Part shown: one piece after another, positions 24,096-32,603 of the stretch
How the letters are laid out: every line of letters starts with the position of its first letter
How positions within the stretch are numbered: the first letter of the stretch is position 1
Assembly: GCA_017559445.1 (NCBI GenBank)
Contig: JAFYSJ010000002.1
Span: 100,087 to 140,126, forward strand
Direction: 5' to 3'
Source: Clostridia bacterium
GTDB taxonomy: Bacteria > Bacillota > Clostridia > RGIG7378
Length of the DNA: 40,040 bases
Position numbers and translations under genes: made by a program
Notes under the pieces: generated by a model
Database searches by the model: none
Told to the model about the DNA's origin: nothing
What the model saw: only the letters and a program-made list of their open reading frames with translations

Positions 24096-25103
24096 ATGAA
24101 CATACTGAAAAAACTTTTGCTGCCGCTCCTGCTTGTGGCATCTCTTTTGCTAATGTGCTTTGGCCTTGGCGCATGCACTTCCACTGGAGAAAGCACCAAA
24201 ATCGTACTTAGCGAGGTAACCCACTCCGTATTCTATGCACCACAATATGTAGCCCTAAATCTAGGATATTTCAAAGACGAGGGCTTAAATGTGGAACTTA
24301 TTAATGGTGGTGGCGCTGACAAGGTCATGACCTCCGTTATTTCTGGAGAGGCACAGATTGGATTAGCAGGTCCAGAAGCCGCAGTTTACGTATACAATCA
24401 GGGCAACCCTAACTACTCTATCGTATTTGCCCAGCTAACACAGAGAGATGGTTCCTTCCTTGTTTCTCGCACTAAACTCAACTTTCTATCATGGGATTTA
24501 CTCAAAGGAAAGTATGTAATTGGTGGCCGTGTTGGTGGTGTTCCTGAGATGACTTTTGAACATGTGCTGAAGCAACAGGGCATCGACATCACAAAAGACA
24601 TTACTTTAGACACGTCCATTGCCTTTGCCTTAACTGCAGGCGCTTTTACAGGTGGAACTGGAGATTTCGTAACACTTTTTGAGCCCACTGCATCCCAGCT
24701 AGAACAGCAAGGTCAGGGATACGTGGTTGCATCCATTGGTGAAAACAGTGGTTACATACCTTATACTGCCTACTTTGCCAGCAAAGAATACATAGAGTCA
24801 AACCCAGAAGTAATTCAAAAGTTTACAAACGCCATTTACAGAGGACAGCAGTACTGCGCAACCCACACTGCCGAGGAAATTGCCAGGATAGTACTAACTA
24901 GCTTCCCCGATACAGATTTGGCCATTTTGACCAGTTCCATTGCACGCTACATGTCCATTGACGCATGGTGCACCGACCCCATTATGGAGGAAGAATCCCT
25001 TAACGCCCTGTTAGAAATCATGGAAGAAGCTGGAGAGCTTGATTCTCGCCCCGTATACGAAGATATGGTAGACATCAATTTTGCAGAAAAAGCTATGAAA
25101 TAA
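24096..25103 (+). CDS. ABC transporter substrate-binding lipoprotein (NMT1/THI5-like)
   Basis: A 335-aa lipoprotein with a signal peptide and lipobox LGAC, lipidated at C27. The mature part has the NMT1/THI5-like fold shared by binding proteins for pyrimidine precursors of thiamine, riboflavin, nitrate or sulfonates. Supporting stretches are FYAPQYVALNLGYFKDEGL and GEAQIGLAGPEAAVY. GGAG lies 5 bp before ATG 24096. No permease or ATPase gene is adjacent and the gene is flanked by opposite-strand genes, so it is an orphan here. No TPP riboswitch was recognised upstream. Confidence 0.88.
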   Translation: MNILKKLLLPLLLVASLLLMCFGLGACTSTGESTKIVLSEVTHSVFYAPQYVALNLGYFKDEGLNVELINGGGADKVMTSVISGEAQIGLAGPEAAVYVYNQGNPNYSIVFAQLTQRDGSFLVSRTKLNFLSWDLLKGKYVIGGRVGGVPEMTFEHVLKQQGIDITKDITLDTSIAFALTAGAFTGGTGDFVTLFEPTASQLEQQGQGYVVASIGENSGYIPYTAYFASKEYIESNPEVIQKFTNAIYRGQQYCATHTAEEIARIVLTSFPDTDLAILTSSIARYMSIDAWCTDPIMEEESLNALLEIMEEAGELDSRPVYEDMVDINFAEKAMK

Positions 25104-25106
25104 AAA

Positions 25107-25135
25107 ATAACCTAGGAGGTTCTCCCCTAGGTTAT
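25107..25135. terminator. Bidirectional terminator between converging genes
   Basis: AACCTAGG-A-GG, loop TTCT, and CC-CCTAGGTT form a strong stem, with an A-tract on the left that gives TTATTTTTTATT on the minus strand. It separates the binding-protein gene (+) from the RNA methyltransferase gene (-). Confidence 0.85.
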
Positions 25136-25139
25136 GTAC

Positions 25140-26321
25140 TTAATAATCTTTTCTAGAATTTTTAGAAATCAGGCTCTTGTTAATCAAAAGTGCAACGCAC
25201 TCTGTGTGTTCTGTCCATGGGAACTGGTCAAAGGGAATGGCTCTTGTGGCTGCGTAACCTCTTGAGCACATGTACTTTAAGTCTCTAGCCAAGGTCTCGG
25301 GGTTACAGGAAATATAAACAACTCTCCTAGGGGACAGACGGATTACAGAATCCATAAACTGTCTTGTGCTGCCTGTCCTTGGGGGATCCATGAACACCAC
25401 GTCAACCTCTTCGTTATCGTTAGCCATGGCCTCTAAGAACTCACCCGCGTCTCTACAGTACAAAGACATGTTGGTCAAGCCGTTTTCACGCTTGTTAATA
25501 ACAGCATCCTTAACTGCTGACTTGTTGTTTTCTACGCCAACTACGTGCCAGGCCTTATCAGCTGCAATAATTCCGATGGTACCGATGCCACAATAAGCAT
25601 CTACCACCAAGTCGCTGTCATTAATCTCTGCCAAATCGATGGCTGTCTGGTACAAAAGCTCTGTCTGAACAGGGTTAATCTGGAAGAAGGAGCTGGGAGA
25701 AATGCGGAAAACCTTGCCGCAAAGTGTATCCTCAATGTATCCCTTGCCAAATACAACCTCAGAGCGAGGTCCAAGAATAACTGGAGTAAATGCTCTGTTT
25801 ACGTTAAGGATGAGAGTGGAAATCTCTGGGTGATTCTGTCTCAAAACCTTCATGAAATCGTTCTTACATGGGAAAGCCAAGTCTGCAACAACCAAAACTA
25901 CCATAATCTCGCCTGTAGTTCTGGATGTACGGATGAGAACTCTGCGCATGTATCCACGCATGGTTGTTTCGTTGAATACTGGGATTCTGAAATCCTCAAC
26001 CAAAAGTCTAATACCCTCAACAATGGCTGCTGTACGACGATTTTCCAAAAGGCACTTATCTGCCTGAACCATTCTGTGGGAGCCTGGTTCATATGTACCT
26101 GTGTGCACTCTGCCTCTACGGTCGGAGGAGAATGTGCGGTGCACCTTGTTTCTGTAGTACCAAGGATCTGCCATACCGACGATTTTGTCTGTCTTAACAA
26201 TACCGCGAAGAATATCCTTGCACTTGTTTTCCTTAACCTTGAGCTGCTCCTCATAGGTCATGTTAAGCATGGTACATCCGCCGCACTTTTTAAATGATTC
26301 GCAATATCTCTGATTAACCAT
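25140..26321 (-). CDS. 23S rRNA (uracil-5-)-methyltransferase, RlmD/TrmA family, without TRAM domain
   Basis: A 393-aa enzyme of the TrmA/RlmC/RlmD family, which makes 5-methyluridine in RNA. Cysteines C7, C13 and C16 in the opening CESFKKCGGC fit the [4Fe-4S] motif. Conserved blocks include SPSSFFQINPVQTELLYQ, DAYCGIGTIG, DPPRTG and the catalytic SCNPETLARDL. Most clostridial relatives are about 450 aa and carry an N-terminal TRAM domain that is absent here. The start at ATG 26321 is almost directly after the dehydrogenase stop at 26326, so no TRAM-coding sequence lies upstream. The exact target uridine is uncertain. Confidence 0.9.
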   Translation of the reverse strand: MVNQRYCESFKKCGGCTMLNMTYEEQLKVKENKCKDILRGIVKTDKIVGMADPWYYRNKVHRTFSSDRRGRVHTGTYEPGSHRMVQADKCLLENRRTAAIVEGIRLLVEDFRIPVFNETTMRGYMRRVLIRTSRTTGEIMVVLVVADLAFPCKNDFMKVLRQNHPEISTLILNVNRAFTPVILGPRSEVVFGKGYIEDTLCGKVFRISPSSFFQINPVQTELLYQTAIDLAEINDSDLVVDAYCGIGTIGIIAADKAWHVVGVENNKSAVKDAVINKRENGLTNMSLYCRDAGEFLEAMANDNEEVDVVFMDPPRTGSTRQFMDSVIRLSPRRVVYISCNPETLARDLKYMCSRGYAATRAIPFDQFPWTEHTECVALLINKSLISKNSRKDY

Positions 26322-26325
26322 GTCT

Positions 26326-27279
26326 TTACCTAACCTTTACTGTATTTATAGGAGTTCCCCTCATGAAGGCTGAAAGGTTTTCTGCAACCTTGCCAATGAG
26401 GCGCTGTCTGCTCTCAATAGCAGCCCAAGCCACGTGGGGAGTGATGATCATATTGGGTGTGTACAAATAAGGATGTCCTGGAGTCATGGGCTCTACTGTG
26501 AGAACATCCATGCCAGCTCCTGCAATAACGCCTGCCTTAAGGGCCTCTGAAAGCTCATCTTCCTTAACAAGTCCACCTCTAGCTGTATTAATGATGTAAG
26601 CTGTGGGCTTCATCATGGCCAAAGTATCCTTGTTAACGATGTGTCTTGACTGGTCATTAAGTGGGCAGTGGAAAGTCAAGAAATCAGACCTCTTGAAAAT
26701 CTCATCCTTGGAAACAAACTCATAGGGACAATCCTTAGGTATGCTCCTGTTGTGCACGATAATTTCCATGCCCAAGGCCTCTGCAACCTTTGCAACCTGC
26801 TTACCAATTGCACCATATCCATAAATGCCAAGAACCTTACCCCTAAGCTCCATAATGGAGTAAGGCATATAAGAAAACTTGTTCATTCGTGTCCAGTCGC
26901 CGTTATGTGTGGACTGGTCATACTTTGCAATATTTGTGGCAAAGCTAAGGATCATGGAAATTGTGAGCTGTGCTACGGAGTCTGTAGAGTAGCCTGGTAC
27001 GTTACATACTGTGATGCCGCGCTTTTCTGCCGCTGCAATGTCGATATTGTTATATCCTGTGGCAAACAATCCCACGTACTTAAGATTAGGACATGCTTCC
27101 ATTACCGCATCTGTAATTTCGGCCTTGTTTACGATAACTGCCTTTGCATCTCCAATAGCATCTGGAACCATAGCTGCTGGCAAAACATCATACTTAACCA
27201 CCTCTCCAAGAGCTTCAATCTTATCAAGGGAAACGTCTCCATTTGTTATTGTGCAAACATCTAATACTGCAATCTTCAT
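26326..27279 (-). CDS. D-2-hydroxyacid dehydrogenase (glycerate/hydroxypyruvate type)
   Basis: A 317-aa NAD-dependent oxidoreductase. The dinucleotide-binding motif GIYGYGAIGKQ and the catalytic triad Arg (NTARGG), Glu (VEPMTPG) and His (PHVAW) are all present. The overall pattern best fits glycerate dehydrogenase or hydroxypyruvate reductase, but the family has many substrates. It overlaps the CPBP protease gene upstream by 4 bp (ATGA) and precedes the RNA methyltransferase by 4 bp, forming a compact operon. Confidence 0.9.
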   Translation of the reverse strand: MKIAVLDVCTITNGDVSLDKIEALGEVVKYDVLPAAMVPDAIGDAKAVIVNKAEITDAVMEACPNLKYVGLFATGYNNIDIAAAEKRGITVCNVPGYSTDSVAQLTISMILSFATNIAKYDQSTHNGDWTRMNKFSYMPYSIMELRGKVLGIYGYGAIGKQVAKVAEALGMEIIVHNRSIPKDCPYEFVSKDEIFKRSDFLTFHCPLNDQSRHIVNKDTLAMMKPTAYIINTARGGLVKEDELSEALKAGVIAGAGMDVLTVEPMTPGHPYLYTPNMIITPHVAWAAIESRQRLIGKVAENLSAFMRGTPINTVKVR

Positions 27280-28073
27280 AACAAAGCCTCCTTGGTATAA
27301 TTATCTATTGCCTTAACAGGCCTCATTATTACATAAGTACTTACTAAAACTACTGCTGAAATTATAGTCCATCCAATGCCTGTCATGTCCCAGCTCTCTG
27401 GCACAAACTGTGAAAATCCGTTGAATCCCATGTGCATAAGCAAGCATCCAATAAGGGACCCTGTGTTGTTGTATGCCATTATGAGGAAGAATCCACATGC
27501 TGCAGCATAGCATACCCACAAAAACTGACCGTGCACAACACCGAAAAGCAGTGCGCCAATTATAACTGCTGCTGCCATAGGCATACCCTTACGACAATTG
27601 TTATACACAAGTCCACGGAAAACGATTTCCTCACAAAGTGGAGCGGCAATTACTGTAAAAACAATCTGCGCCCACTTTGGTCCTTCCATAAGGGCCTGGG
27701 ATGCATCTGCGTACTCCTGCCAAACGCTTTCTGGAATTGGCAAAAAAGCAAGTACATTGTTAACCAAAACAACCAATGCTATACCACCAACTAAACATGC
27801 CAGAGCAGATTTTAAATTAATTGGGTTAATGTCTAACTCAGTCTTAATGTTTTTGCCAAAAGCACGGATAACAAGCAACAAAATTGCAATGCAGATAAAA
27901 TCTGCTACTACGCCAAGCATATTTGTGAAGTAATAAACAGCAGAGACAAATTCTGTTGGATCACAAAAAACAGCAATAGCAACGCTTGCAGCAATACTTA
28001 CCACAGTCTGCACAGTCTCAAAAATTAAGAGATATAAAATTGCTATTCCTAATGCCTTAAATGCCTTCTTCAT
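27276..28073 (-). CDS. CPBP family intramembrane metalloprotease
   Basis: A 265-aa membrane protein with about seven hydrophobic segments. It has the CPBP (Rce1/Abi) active-site motifs EEIVFR (EExxxR), a histidine in the next helix (GVVHGQF), and HMGFN as the HxxxN motif. These proteases cut prenylated or secreted peptides and are often linked to bacteriocin self-immunity. No bacteriocin gene is nearby. It is the first gene of the operon with the dehydrogenase and methyltransferase. Confidence 0.9.
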   Translation of the reverse strand: MKKAFKALGIAILYLLIFETVQTVVSIAASVAIAVFCDPTEFVSAVYYFTNMLGVVADFICIAILLLVIRAFGKNIKTELDINPINLKSALACLVGGIALVVLVNNVLAFLPIPESVWQEYADASQALMEGPKWAQIVFTVIAAPLCEEIVFRGLVYNNCRKGMPMAAAVIIGALLFGVVHGQFLWVCYAAACGFFLIMAYNNTGSLIGCLLMHMGFNGFSQFVPESWDMTGIGWTIISAVVLVSTYVIMRPVKAIDNYTKEALL

Positions 28074-28153
28074 ACTGCCTCCACATAGATAATTTCATTT
28101 TATCACCACTGTGAGAAATAGGCAAAGCTGGGGTTTTAGTGATCAGTGAAGAG

Positions 28154-28262
28154 TGATCCGCTACGCTAGTAGGCCGCAAGCAAAGCTTGCTAGTAACCGC
28201 AACTGCGTTGCTAGTGAAACGAACGCGTTGCGTTCTAGTGAAATGACCACAGGAACATAGTG
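28154..28262 (-). repeat. Mosaic CTAG mini-hairpin repeat array D (4 clear units plus degenerate ones)
   Basis: Read on the minus strand the units have cores GAACGC-AAC-GCGTTC, GCAAC-GCA-GTTGC, CAAGC-TTT-GCTTG and GC-GTA-GC, each preceded by CTAG. A diverged unit beginning CTATG adjoins. It lies in the 408-bp intergenic gap between diverging genes, and its orientation is opposite to arrays A, B and C. Confidence 0.85.
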
Positions 28263-28267
28263 ACAAT

Positions 28268-28468
28268 CACTAAACACTGCAAAGCAAAGCTTTGCGAATC
28301 GTGCCTCCCGCGCTTCGGAAGTAGCGGGCGACTTTTGATTACTTTGGGTCGTTCCAAAGTAATAGATAAACACTAAACACTAATCCTTTACCACCGAAGA
28401 ATTTAATGTTATCTTCATTGTATGTATTTATATTATTAGTGAGCAGTAGGCTCAACACTAAACACTAA
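28268..28468 (+). repeat. Three dispersed CACTAAACACTAA-type short repeats
   Basis: CACTAAACACT recurs at 28268, 28371 and 28456, the last two continuing as CACTAAACACTAA. They are spaced 103 and 85 bp apart between the CPBP gene and the MBOAT gene. A further hairpin (GCAAAGC-AAA-GCTTTGC, about 28278-28294) lies between the first two. No gene is seen in this gap. The role is unknown. Confidence 0.6.
28318..28363 (+). repeat. AGTAGCGGGCGAC plus ATTACTTTGG stem-loop
   Basis: AGTAGCGGGCGAC is followed by a perfect 10-bp stem ATTACTTTGG/CCAAAGTAAT with loop GTCGTT (28338-28363). It matches the element next to array C in order, orientation and sequence, so arrays C and D belong to a larger composite element. 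Confidence 0.75.
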
Positions 28469-28481
28469 CCTGGAGGTTATC

Positions 28482-29894
28482 GTGGTATTTTCAAGTTTAG
28501 AGTTTCTCTTTATGTATCTACCAGTGGTACTGCTTTTGTACTTTGCAGTTCCAGCCAAGTTTCTCTTTGCCCGCAATGTAGTATTGCTGGCAGTTAGCCT
28601 TGTTTTCTACGGATGGGGCGAGCCTCTTTATGTATTGCTCATGATCTTTACAATCGTGGCATCTTACCTAGGTGGTCTATTCGTACACAAGTTCAAAGGC
28701 ACTAAGAAAAGTCAGCGAGCTTTGGTCATTACAGCCATTGTAGACCTTGGTATTCTTGGCTTCTTTAAGTACTACGATTTCTTTGTAAATAACCTTCGCC
28801 TTATTCCTGGCATGGATTGGTTGCAGCCCTTGGGACTTGCTCTTCCCATCGGTATTTCCTTCTACACATTCCAGTCACTTTCCTACGTTGTGGACGTTTA
28901 CCGCGAGGATGCCAAGGTGCAGAACAACGTTCTTTCCTTTGGCGCCTACGTTACCATGTTCCCTCAGCTCATTGCAGGTCCTATCGTTAGATACAAGGAT
29001 GTTGACGATCAGCTGAGAAATAGAGACCACAACACAGCTATGTTTGCAGATGGTATCCGCACCTTCATGGCAGGTCTTGCTAAGAAAGTTTTGTTGGCTA
29101 ACCCTGCAGGTGAAATGTGGAACACCATGTCCGCCATTTCCGTGGATTCTCGCACAGTAGTTGGTAGCTGGCTTGGACTTATTTTCTACGCATTCCAGAT
29201 TTACTTCGACTTTTCCGCCTACTCCGACATGGCCATCGGTCTTGGCAAAATGTTAGGCTTCACATTCCTTGAGAACTTCAATTACCCCTATGTTTCTCGC
29301 AGCATTACAGAGTTCTGGCGTAGATGGCACATCTCCCTTTCCACATGGTTTAAGGAGTACGTTTACATCCCACTTGGTGGTAACCGCAAGGGCCCTGCTC
29401 GCACATACCTTAACTTGTTGGCCGTATGGTTCTTGACCGGTTTCTGGCACGGTGCCAACTGGAACTACATCCTTTGGGGACTTTACTTCTTTGTGTTGCT
29501 GGTAATTGAAAAAAGATTCTTGCTCAAAGCTCTTGAAAAGGCTCCAAAGTGGGTGGCACATATTTATACACTAGTATTTGTTCTCTTCGGATGGCTTCTC
29601 TTCGTATTCGAGGACATGTCCGCAGGCGTTGTATGGCTTGGTAACATGTTTGGCGTTGGCACAGCACAGTTCGTAAACCAGCGCGACTTGTACGATCTTT
29701 TGAGAAACATTCCTTTGCTCCTAATCCTTGGTGTTGCATCTACTGCTCTTCCCAAGAGAATCTGGCGCAAGCTCTACGACGCAAAGCCAGTGGTTAGAGT
29801 TTTGACCATGGTTGGATGCTTAGTGCTGCTCATTGTTTGCACAGCATATTTGGTGGATTCTTCTTTTAATCCATTCTTGTACTTTAGATTCTAA
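28482..29894 (+). CDS. MBOAT family O-acyltransferase (AlgI/DltB-like)
   Basis: A 470-aa polytopic membrane enzyme with the MBOAT signatures SITEFWRRWHISLSTWFKEY and the catalytic-histidine motif GFWHGANWNYILWG. It starts at GTG 28482 with GGAGG 5 bp upstream. AlgI-type MBOATs move acyl groups across the membrane to an exported polysaccharide, acting with a DHHW or SGNH partner, which is exactly the next gene (9-bp gap). The substrate could be a cell-wall or capsular polymer. It is not DltB in a dlt operon, because no dltA or dltC is present. Confidence 0.93.
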   Translation: MVFSSLEFLFMYLPVVLLLYFAVPAKFLFARNVVLLAVSLVFYGWGEPLYVLLMIFTIVASYLGGLFVHKFKGTKKSQRALVITAIVDLGILGFFKYYDFFVNNLRLIPGMDWLQPLGLALPIGISFYTFQSLSYVVDVYREDAKVQNNVLSFGAYVTMFPQLIAGPIVRYKDVDDQLRNRDHNTAMFADGIRTFMAGLAKKVLLANPAGEMWNTMSAISVDSRTVVGSWLGLIFYAFQIYFDFSAYSDMAIGLGKMLGFTFLENFNYPYVSRSITEFWRRWHISLSTWFKEYVYIPLGGNRKGPARTYLNLLAVWFLTGFWHGANWNYILWGLYFFVLLVIEKRFLLKALEKAPKWVAHIYTLVFVLFGWLLFVFEDMSAGVVWLGNMFGVGTAQFVNQRDLYDLLRNIPLLLILGVASTALPKRIWRKLYDAKPVVRVLTMVGCLVLLIVCTAYLVDSSFNPFLYFRF

Positions 29895-29903
29895 GGAGGT
29901 CCC

Positions 29904-31058
29904 ATGAATACACGTTTTGATAAAATCTTAAACATTGTAACCATCGTACTTGTAATGGGATTCATCTTTGGATTTGCCATTGCTTTCTGGCTTGTTCCAG
30001 ACAAAGATTTTTCCGAACAGGAAAATAGATTCTTACAGTCTACACCTGTGCTTGAGGCAGACAGCTTTTTCTCAGGTGAGTGGATGGAGGATGTGGCTTC
30101 CTACTACTCCGACCAGTTCCCACTTCGCAACAGCTTTGTAAATATTAAGGCAATTGCAGAGTTGGCCATGGGAAAGAGACAGAACCACGACGTAATCCTT
30201 TCATCTGGAGACTTTTTGGTAGCCTGGGAACACAATCCCAATTACGAAGTTCTTACCAAAAACCTTAAGGCTCTTAACACATTTGGGGCCAAGATGGAGG
30301 AGCAGAACATCCCCGTTACCATCGCATTGGCAGGCAGAACTGTTGACGTTGCACCTCAGGTATTGCCCCGCTCCTATCCTTACCAGGTTGACTGGGACCT
30401 TTGGAACGAAGCCTTGAGCCTTTTGAGCAAGAGAGATGCATTGGATCTTCGCATGAGCTTGAGACTTACTCAGCTTGAGCCAGAGACCATTTACTACAGA
30501 ACTGACCACCACTGGACAACAACTGGCGCATACCACGGATATGTTTCCCTCATGAAGCACTGGAACATGGACTACAAGGCAGCAGACTTCTTTGACGTAA
30601 CAGTTGTTAGCGACCAGTTCTACGGTACAATCTGGTCCAGCTCCGGTATGTCTTGGATTGGCCCTGACTCCATGGAATATTACAGATTTGACGGTGACAT
30701 GGACTACACCACATCTATTCCCGAGATCAACAAGTCCTTCGAAGGTTTCTACGACACTAGCTACCTGGAGCAAAAGGATAAATACAGCAGCTTTATCTCC
30801 GGAAACAATGGCGTTGTATATGTGACAAAGAACGGTGACAACACCGAACGCGAGACACTGCTTCTTGTTAAGGACAGCTTCGCACACAGCATGGTACCTT
30901 TCCTTGCCATCCACTATGACCTTGTTATTGTGGACATGAGATACTACGGAAAGCCCATTAGCAAGCTCCTTGAAACAGTGGAAGTTGATAGAGTTCTCGT
31001 ATTGGTAAACATGGAGACTTTGATTGACGAATATCAGTTCGGACTTATTACAAAATAA
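29904..31058 (+). CDS. DHHW family protein, acyltransferase partner of the MBOAT
   Basis: A 384-aa protein with one N-terminal transmembrane helix (about 15-35) and a large extracellular domain of the AlgX/AlgJ-like DHHW family. The signature YRTDHHWTTTGAYHGY holds the name-giving Asp-His-His-Trp, and LLVKDSFAHSMVPF supplies the SGNH-like serine near the C terminus. Together with the MBOAT it should O-acylate an exported polymer on the outer face. AGGAGG ends 6 bp before ATG 29904 and the two genes form an operon ending at the hairpin 31065-31090. Confidence 0.9.
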   Translation: MNTRFDKILNIVTIVLVMGFIFGFAIAFWLVPDKDFSEQENRFLQSTPVLEADSFFSGEWMEDVASYYSDQFPLRNSFVNIKAIAELAMGKRQNHDVILSSGDFLVAWEHNPNYEVLTKNLKALNTFGAKMEEQNIPVTIALAGRTVDVAPQVLPRSYPYQVDWDLWNEALSLLSKRDALDLRMSLRLTQLEPETIYYRTDHHWTTTGAYHGYVSLMKHWNMDYKAADFFDVTVVSDQFYGTIWSSSGMSWIGPDSMEYYRFDGDMDYTTSIPEINKSFEGFYDTSYLEQKDKYSSFISGNNGVVYVTKNGDNTERETLLLVKDSFAHSMVPFLAIHYDLVIVDMRYYGKPISKLLETVEVDRVLVLVNMETLIDEYQFGLITK

Positions 31059-31064
31059 AAAATT

Positions 31065-31090
31065 AAGGCTCTGCTAGACGGCAGGGCCTT
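31065..31090. terminator. Bidirectional terminator between the DHHW gene and hipT
   Basis: AAGGCTCTGC pairs with GCAGGGCCTT around TAGACG, with one G-T pair. TTTT follows on the plus strand and TTAATTTTTTATTTTG on the minus strand. It serves the two converging operons. Confidence 0.85.
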
Positions 31091-31095
31091 TTACT

Positions 31096-32064
31096 TTACT
31101 GGATCTGTTCTATTCTCTTATTAATAAGGTTTTCTAGATTTTCTTTCATATGTTGAGGCATTAACGACTCTCTACACATTGCAATATATGTTTCCTTGAG
31201 AGAAACTATCTTTGCGATCATTTTCTCTGCTGACTTTTTCTGAATTCCGCAATTCTCCGCAAAAATCAAAAAGTCCTTTCGCCTAATATTCTGCTTCTTA
31301 CCATTTAGCGTGAGAGCAACTTCTTCCTTGTCACTTGGCATGATCACATTAACAGGCAACATGTCATATGCGTCAGACAAGTGATACATTCCACTATTTA
31401 CATCCTTTTCGATTAACGAAAAGTTTTTGAGATGCATATCTGAATTTCCAACCACAAATGAGAAAACAAGTCTCAAAAACAGGTCTGTCTTATCCAATCC
31501 CACATCATAGGAATATGCTTCCAGAATCTTAGAACATCTCTCGTAAGAACCCCTATATTTATCTGCTGTTAAACGATTTTCCAGCTGACAAAAGTCTTCC
31601 ATTGCATACTTTAAAACGCCATTGCTAGACTTTAACCTATCGATTCTCTTAGTAATATATGCAAACTCTCCCTCTTCCAATCTTACTAAGGCAAAGGGAA
31701 CTGTCCTTATTCTTGTAGCAACTGCCATAGACATAACTAAATGTTCGGCCTCTGGTAATGCCTCGAACTCAGGCGTTTGAGGTTTGAGAATATATCCCGA
31801 CGGATAATTTACGAAAGTAAGTCGAGGAGCACTTCCATCGTCGTTTGTCAGATACAGAGACAACTTCTTTTGAACACCTGGAATAGTGTATCCCTTAATT
31901 ATACTTTTCCTGGCCAGCTCTTCCAACTTTTCTTTAGATATATCTAGATTCGGTAGAACTTTAGTGCCAAAAAATTTCTTAATGCATGACTGATGCCAAG
32001 ATACAGTTAACTCGTACTCTGTGGCCTTAGGACTAAACTCCTTTCCACAACAAAGACATCTCAT
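31096..32064 (-). CDS. hipT: HipT-like serine/threonine kinase toxin
   Basis: A 322-aa HipA-fold kinase lacking the N-terminal subdomain, which is encoded separately by the preceding gene. It opens with a short Cys motif (CLCCGKEF...C27). The gly-rich loop reads T60-I-P-G-V-Q65, where E. coli HipA/HipT carry serines that are autophosphorylated. Catalytic residues are in VGNSDMHLKNF (D209, N214) and the metal-binding LSDAYD (D231). Such kinases phosphorylate aminoacyl-tRNA synthetases (GltX for HipA, TrpS for HipT) and stop growth. The target here is unknown. It overlaps hipS by 4 bp (ATGA). Confidence 0.88.
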   Translation of the reverse strand: MRCLCCGKEFSPKATEYELTVSWHQSCIKKFFGTKVLPNLDISKEKLEELARKSIIKGYTIPGVQKKLSLYLTNDDGSAPRLTFVNYPSGYILKPQTPEFEALPEAEHLVMSMAVATRIRTVPFALVRLEEGEFAYITKRIDRLKSSNGVLKYAMEDFCQLENRLTADKYRGSYERCSKILEAYSYDVGLDKTDLFLRLVFSFVVGNSDMHLKNFSLIEKDVNSGMYHLSDAYDMLPVNVIMPSDKEEVALTLNGKKQNIRRKDFLIFAENCGIQKKSAEKMIAKIVSLKETYIAMCRESLMPQHMKENLENLINKRIEQIQ

Positions 32065-32390
32065 ACCTTTTCCTCCCTAATGCTCACATTTCCTATAGGG
32101 TCATGGCATGCCACAAGCAATATTCCAAATCTATCCCTTGCATCAATCTTCCAATTACGAGAAACAACGTTAAGAAGCCATCCCTCTGGGATTAAGCCGT
32201 CGAAAAAGGCGAACAAAGTCTTGGATGTATAGGGTTCTTCCCTTTTGGGCAAAGTTAAACTTACGTGTGAAGATGATTCGTCCATAAGAAACTCTTGATC
32301 ATAAGCAAAGGAATATCCTTCCTCTGTTTCCTTCAAATAGCCGGCAAACTTATCCCTTACGTATACATAAGCTGTGCGATATGCTGCCAT
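32061..32390 (-). CDS. hipS: HipS-like small protein (HipA N-subdomain 1)
   Basis: A 109-aa protein matching the HipA N-terminal subdomain 1 (couple_hipA), with the LFAFFDGLIPEGWLLN block. In the three-gene HipBST systems described in E. coli, this separate piece acts as the antitoxin of HipT. Its ATG overlaps the hipB stop by one base and its stop overlaps the hipT start, so the three are translationally coupled. Its presence as an intact small gene, not a broken HipA, is supported by the clean overlaps and the matching order hipB-hipS-hipT. Confidence 0.85.
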   Translation of the reverse strand: MAAYRTAYVYVRDKFAGYLKETEEGYSFAYDQEFLMDESSSHVSLTLPKREEPYTSKTLFAFFDGLIPEGWLLNVVSRNWKIDARDRFGILLVACHDPIGNVSIREEKV

Positions 32391-32593
32391 TATTCACGCA
32401 CCTTTCTACCTGGAATTGCTTCCATTCCAAACATTGCTAATGCCTGATTTACTTTGTCCATTCGAACAGTCTCCTTGCCCTGTTCGAGTTCTCGCACAAA
32501 ACGAAGCCCCAATCCTGAACGGATTGCAAACTCCTCCTGTGTAAGGCCAGTTTCTTTTCTCTTCTGTTTTACAAATTCTGCAATAGTATTCAT
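32390..32593 (-). CDS. hipB: HipB-like Xre-family transcriptional regulator
   Basis: A 67-aa helix-turn-helix protein of the Xre/HipB type (KETGLTQEEFAIRSGLGLRF, then VRELEQGKETVRMDKVNQAL). It is the first gene of the hip operon and probably represses it by binding the palindromes upstream (32604-32713). The predicted -10 region is very close to ATG 32593, so the message could have an extremely short leader. It ends one base inside hipS. Confidence 0.88.
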   Translation of the reverse strand: MNTIAEFVKQKRKETGLTQEEFAIRSGLGLRFVRELEQGKETVRMDKVNQALAMFGMEAIPGRKVRE

Positions 32594-32603
32594 AGGTTCT
32601 TTT

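Noticed and set aside
27313-27519. Small minus-strand frame inside the CPBP gene
   Set aside because: It is an alternative frame of the protease gene without its own ribosome site or domain.
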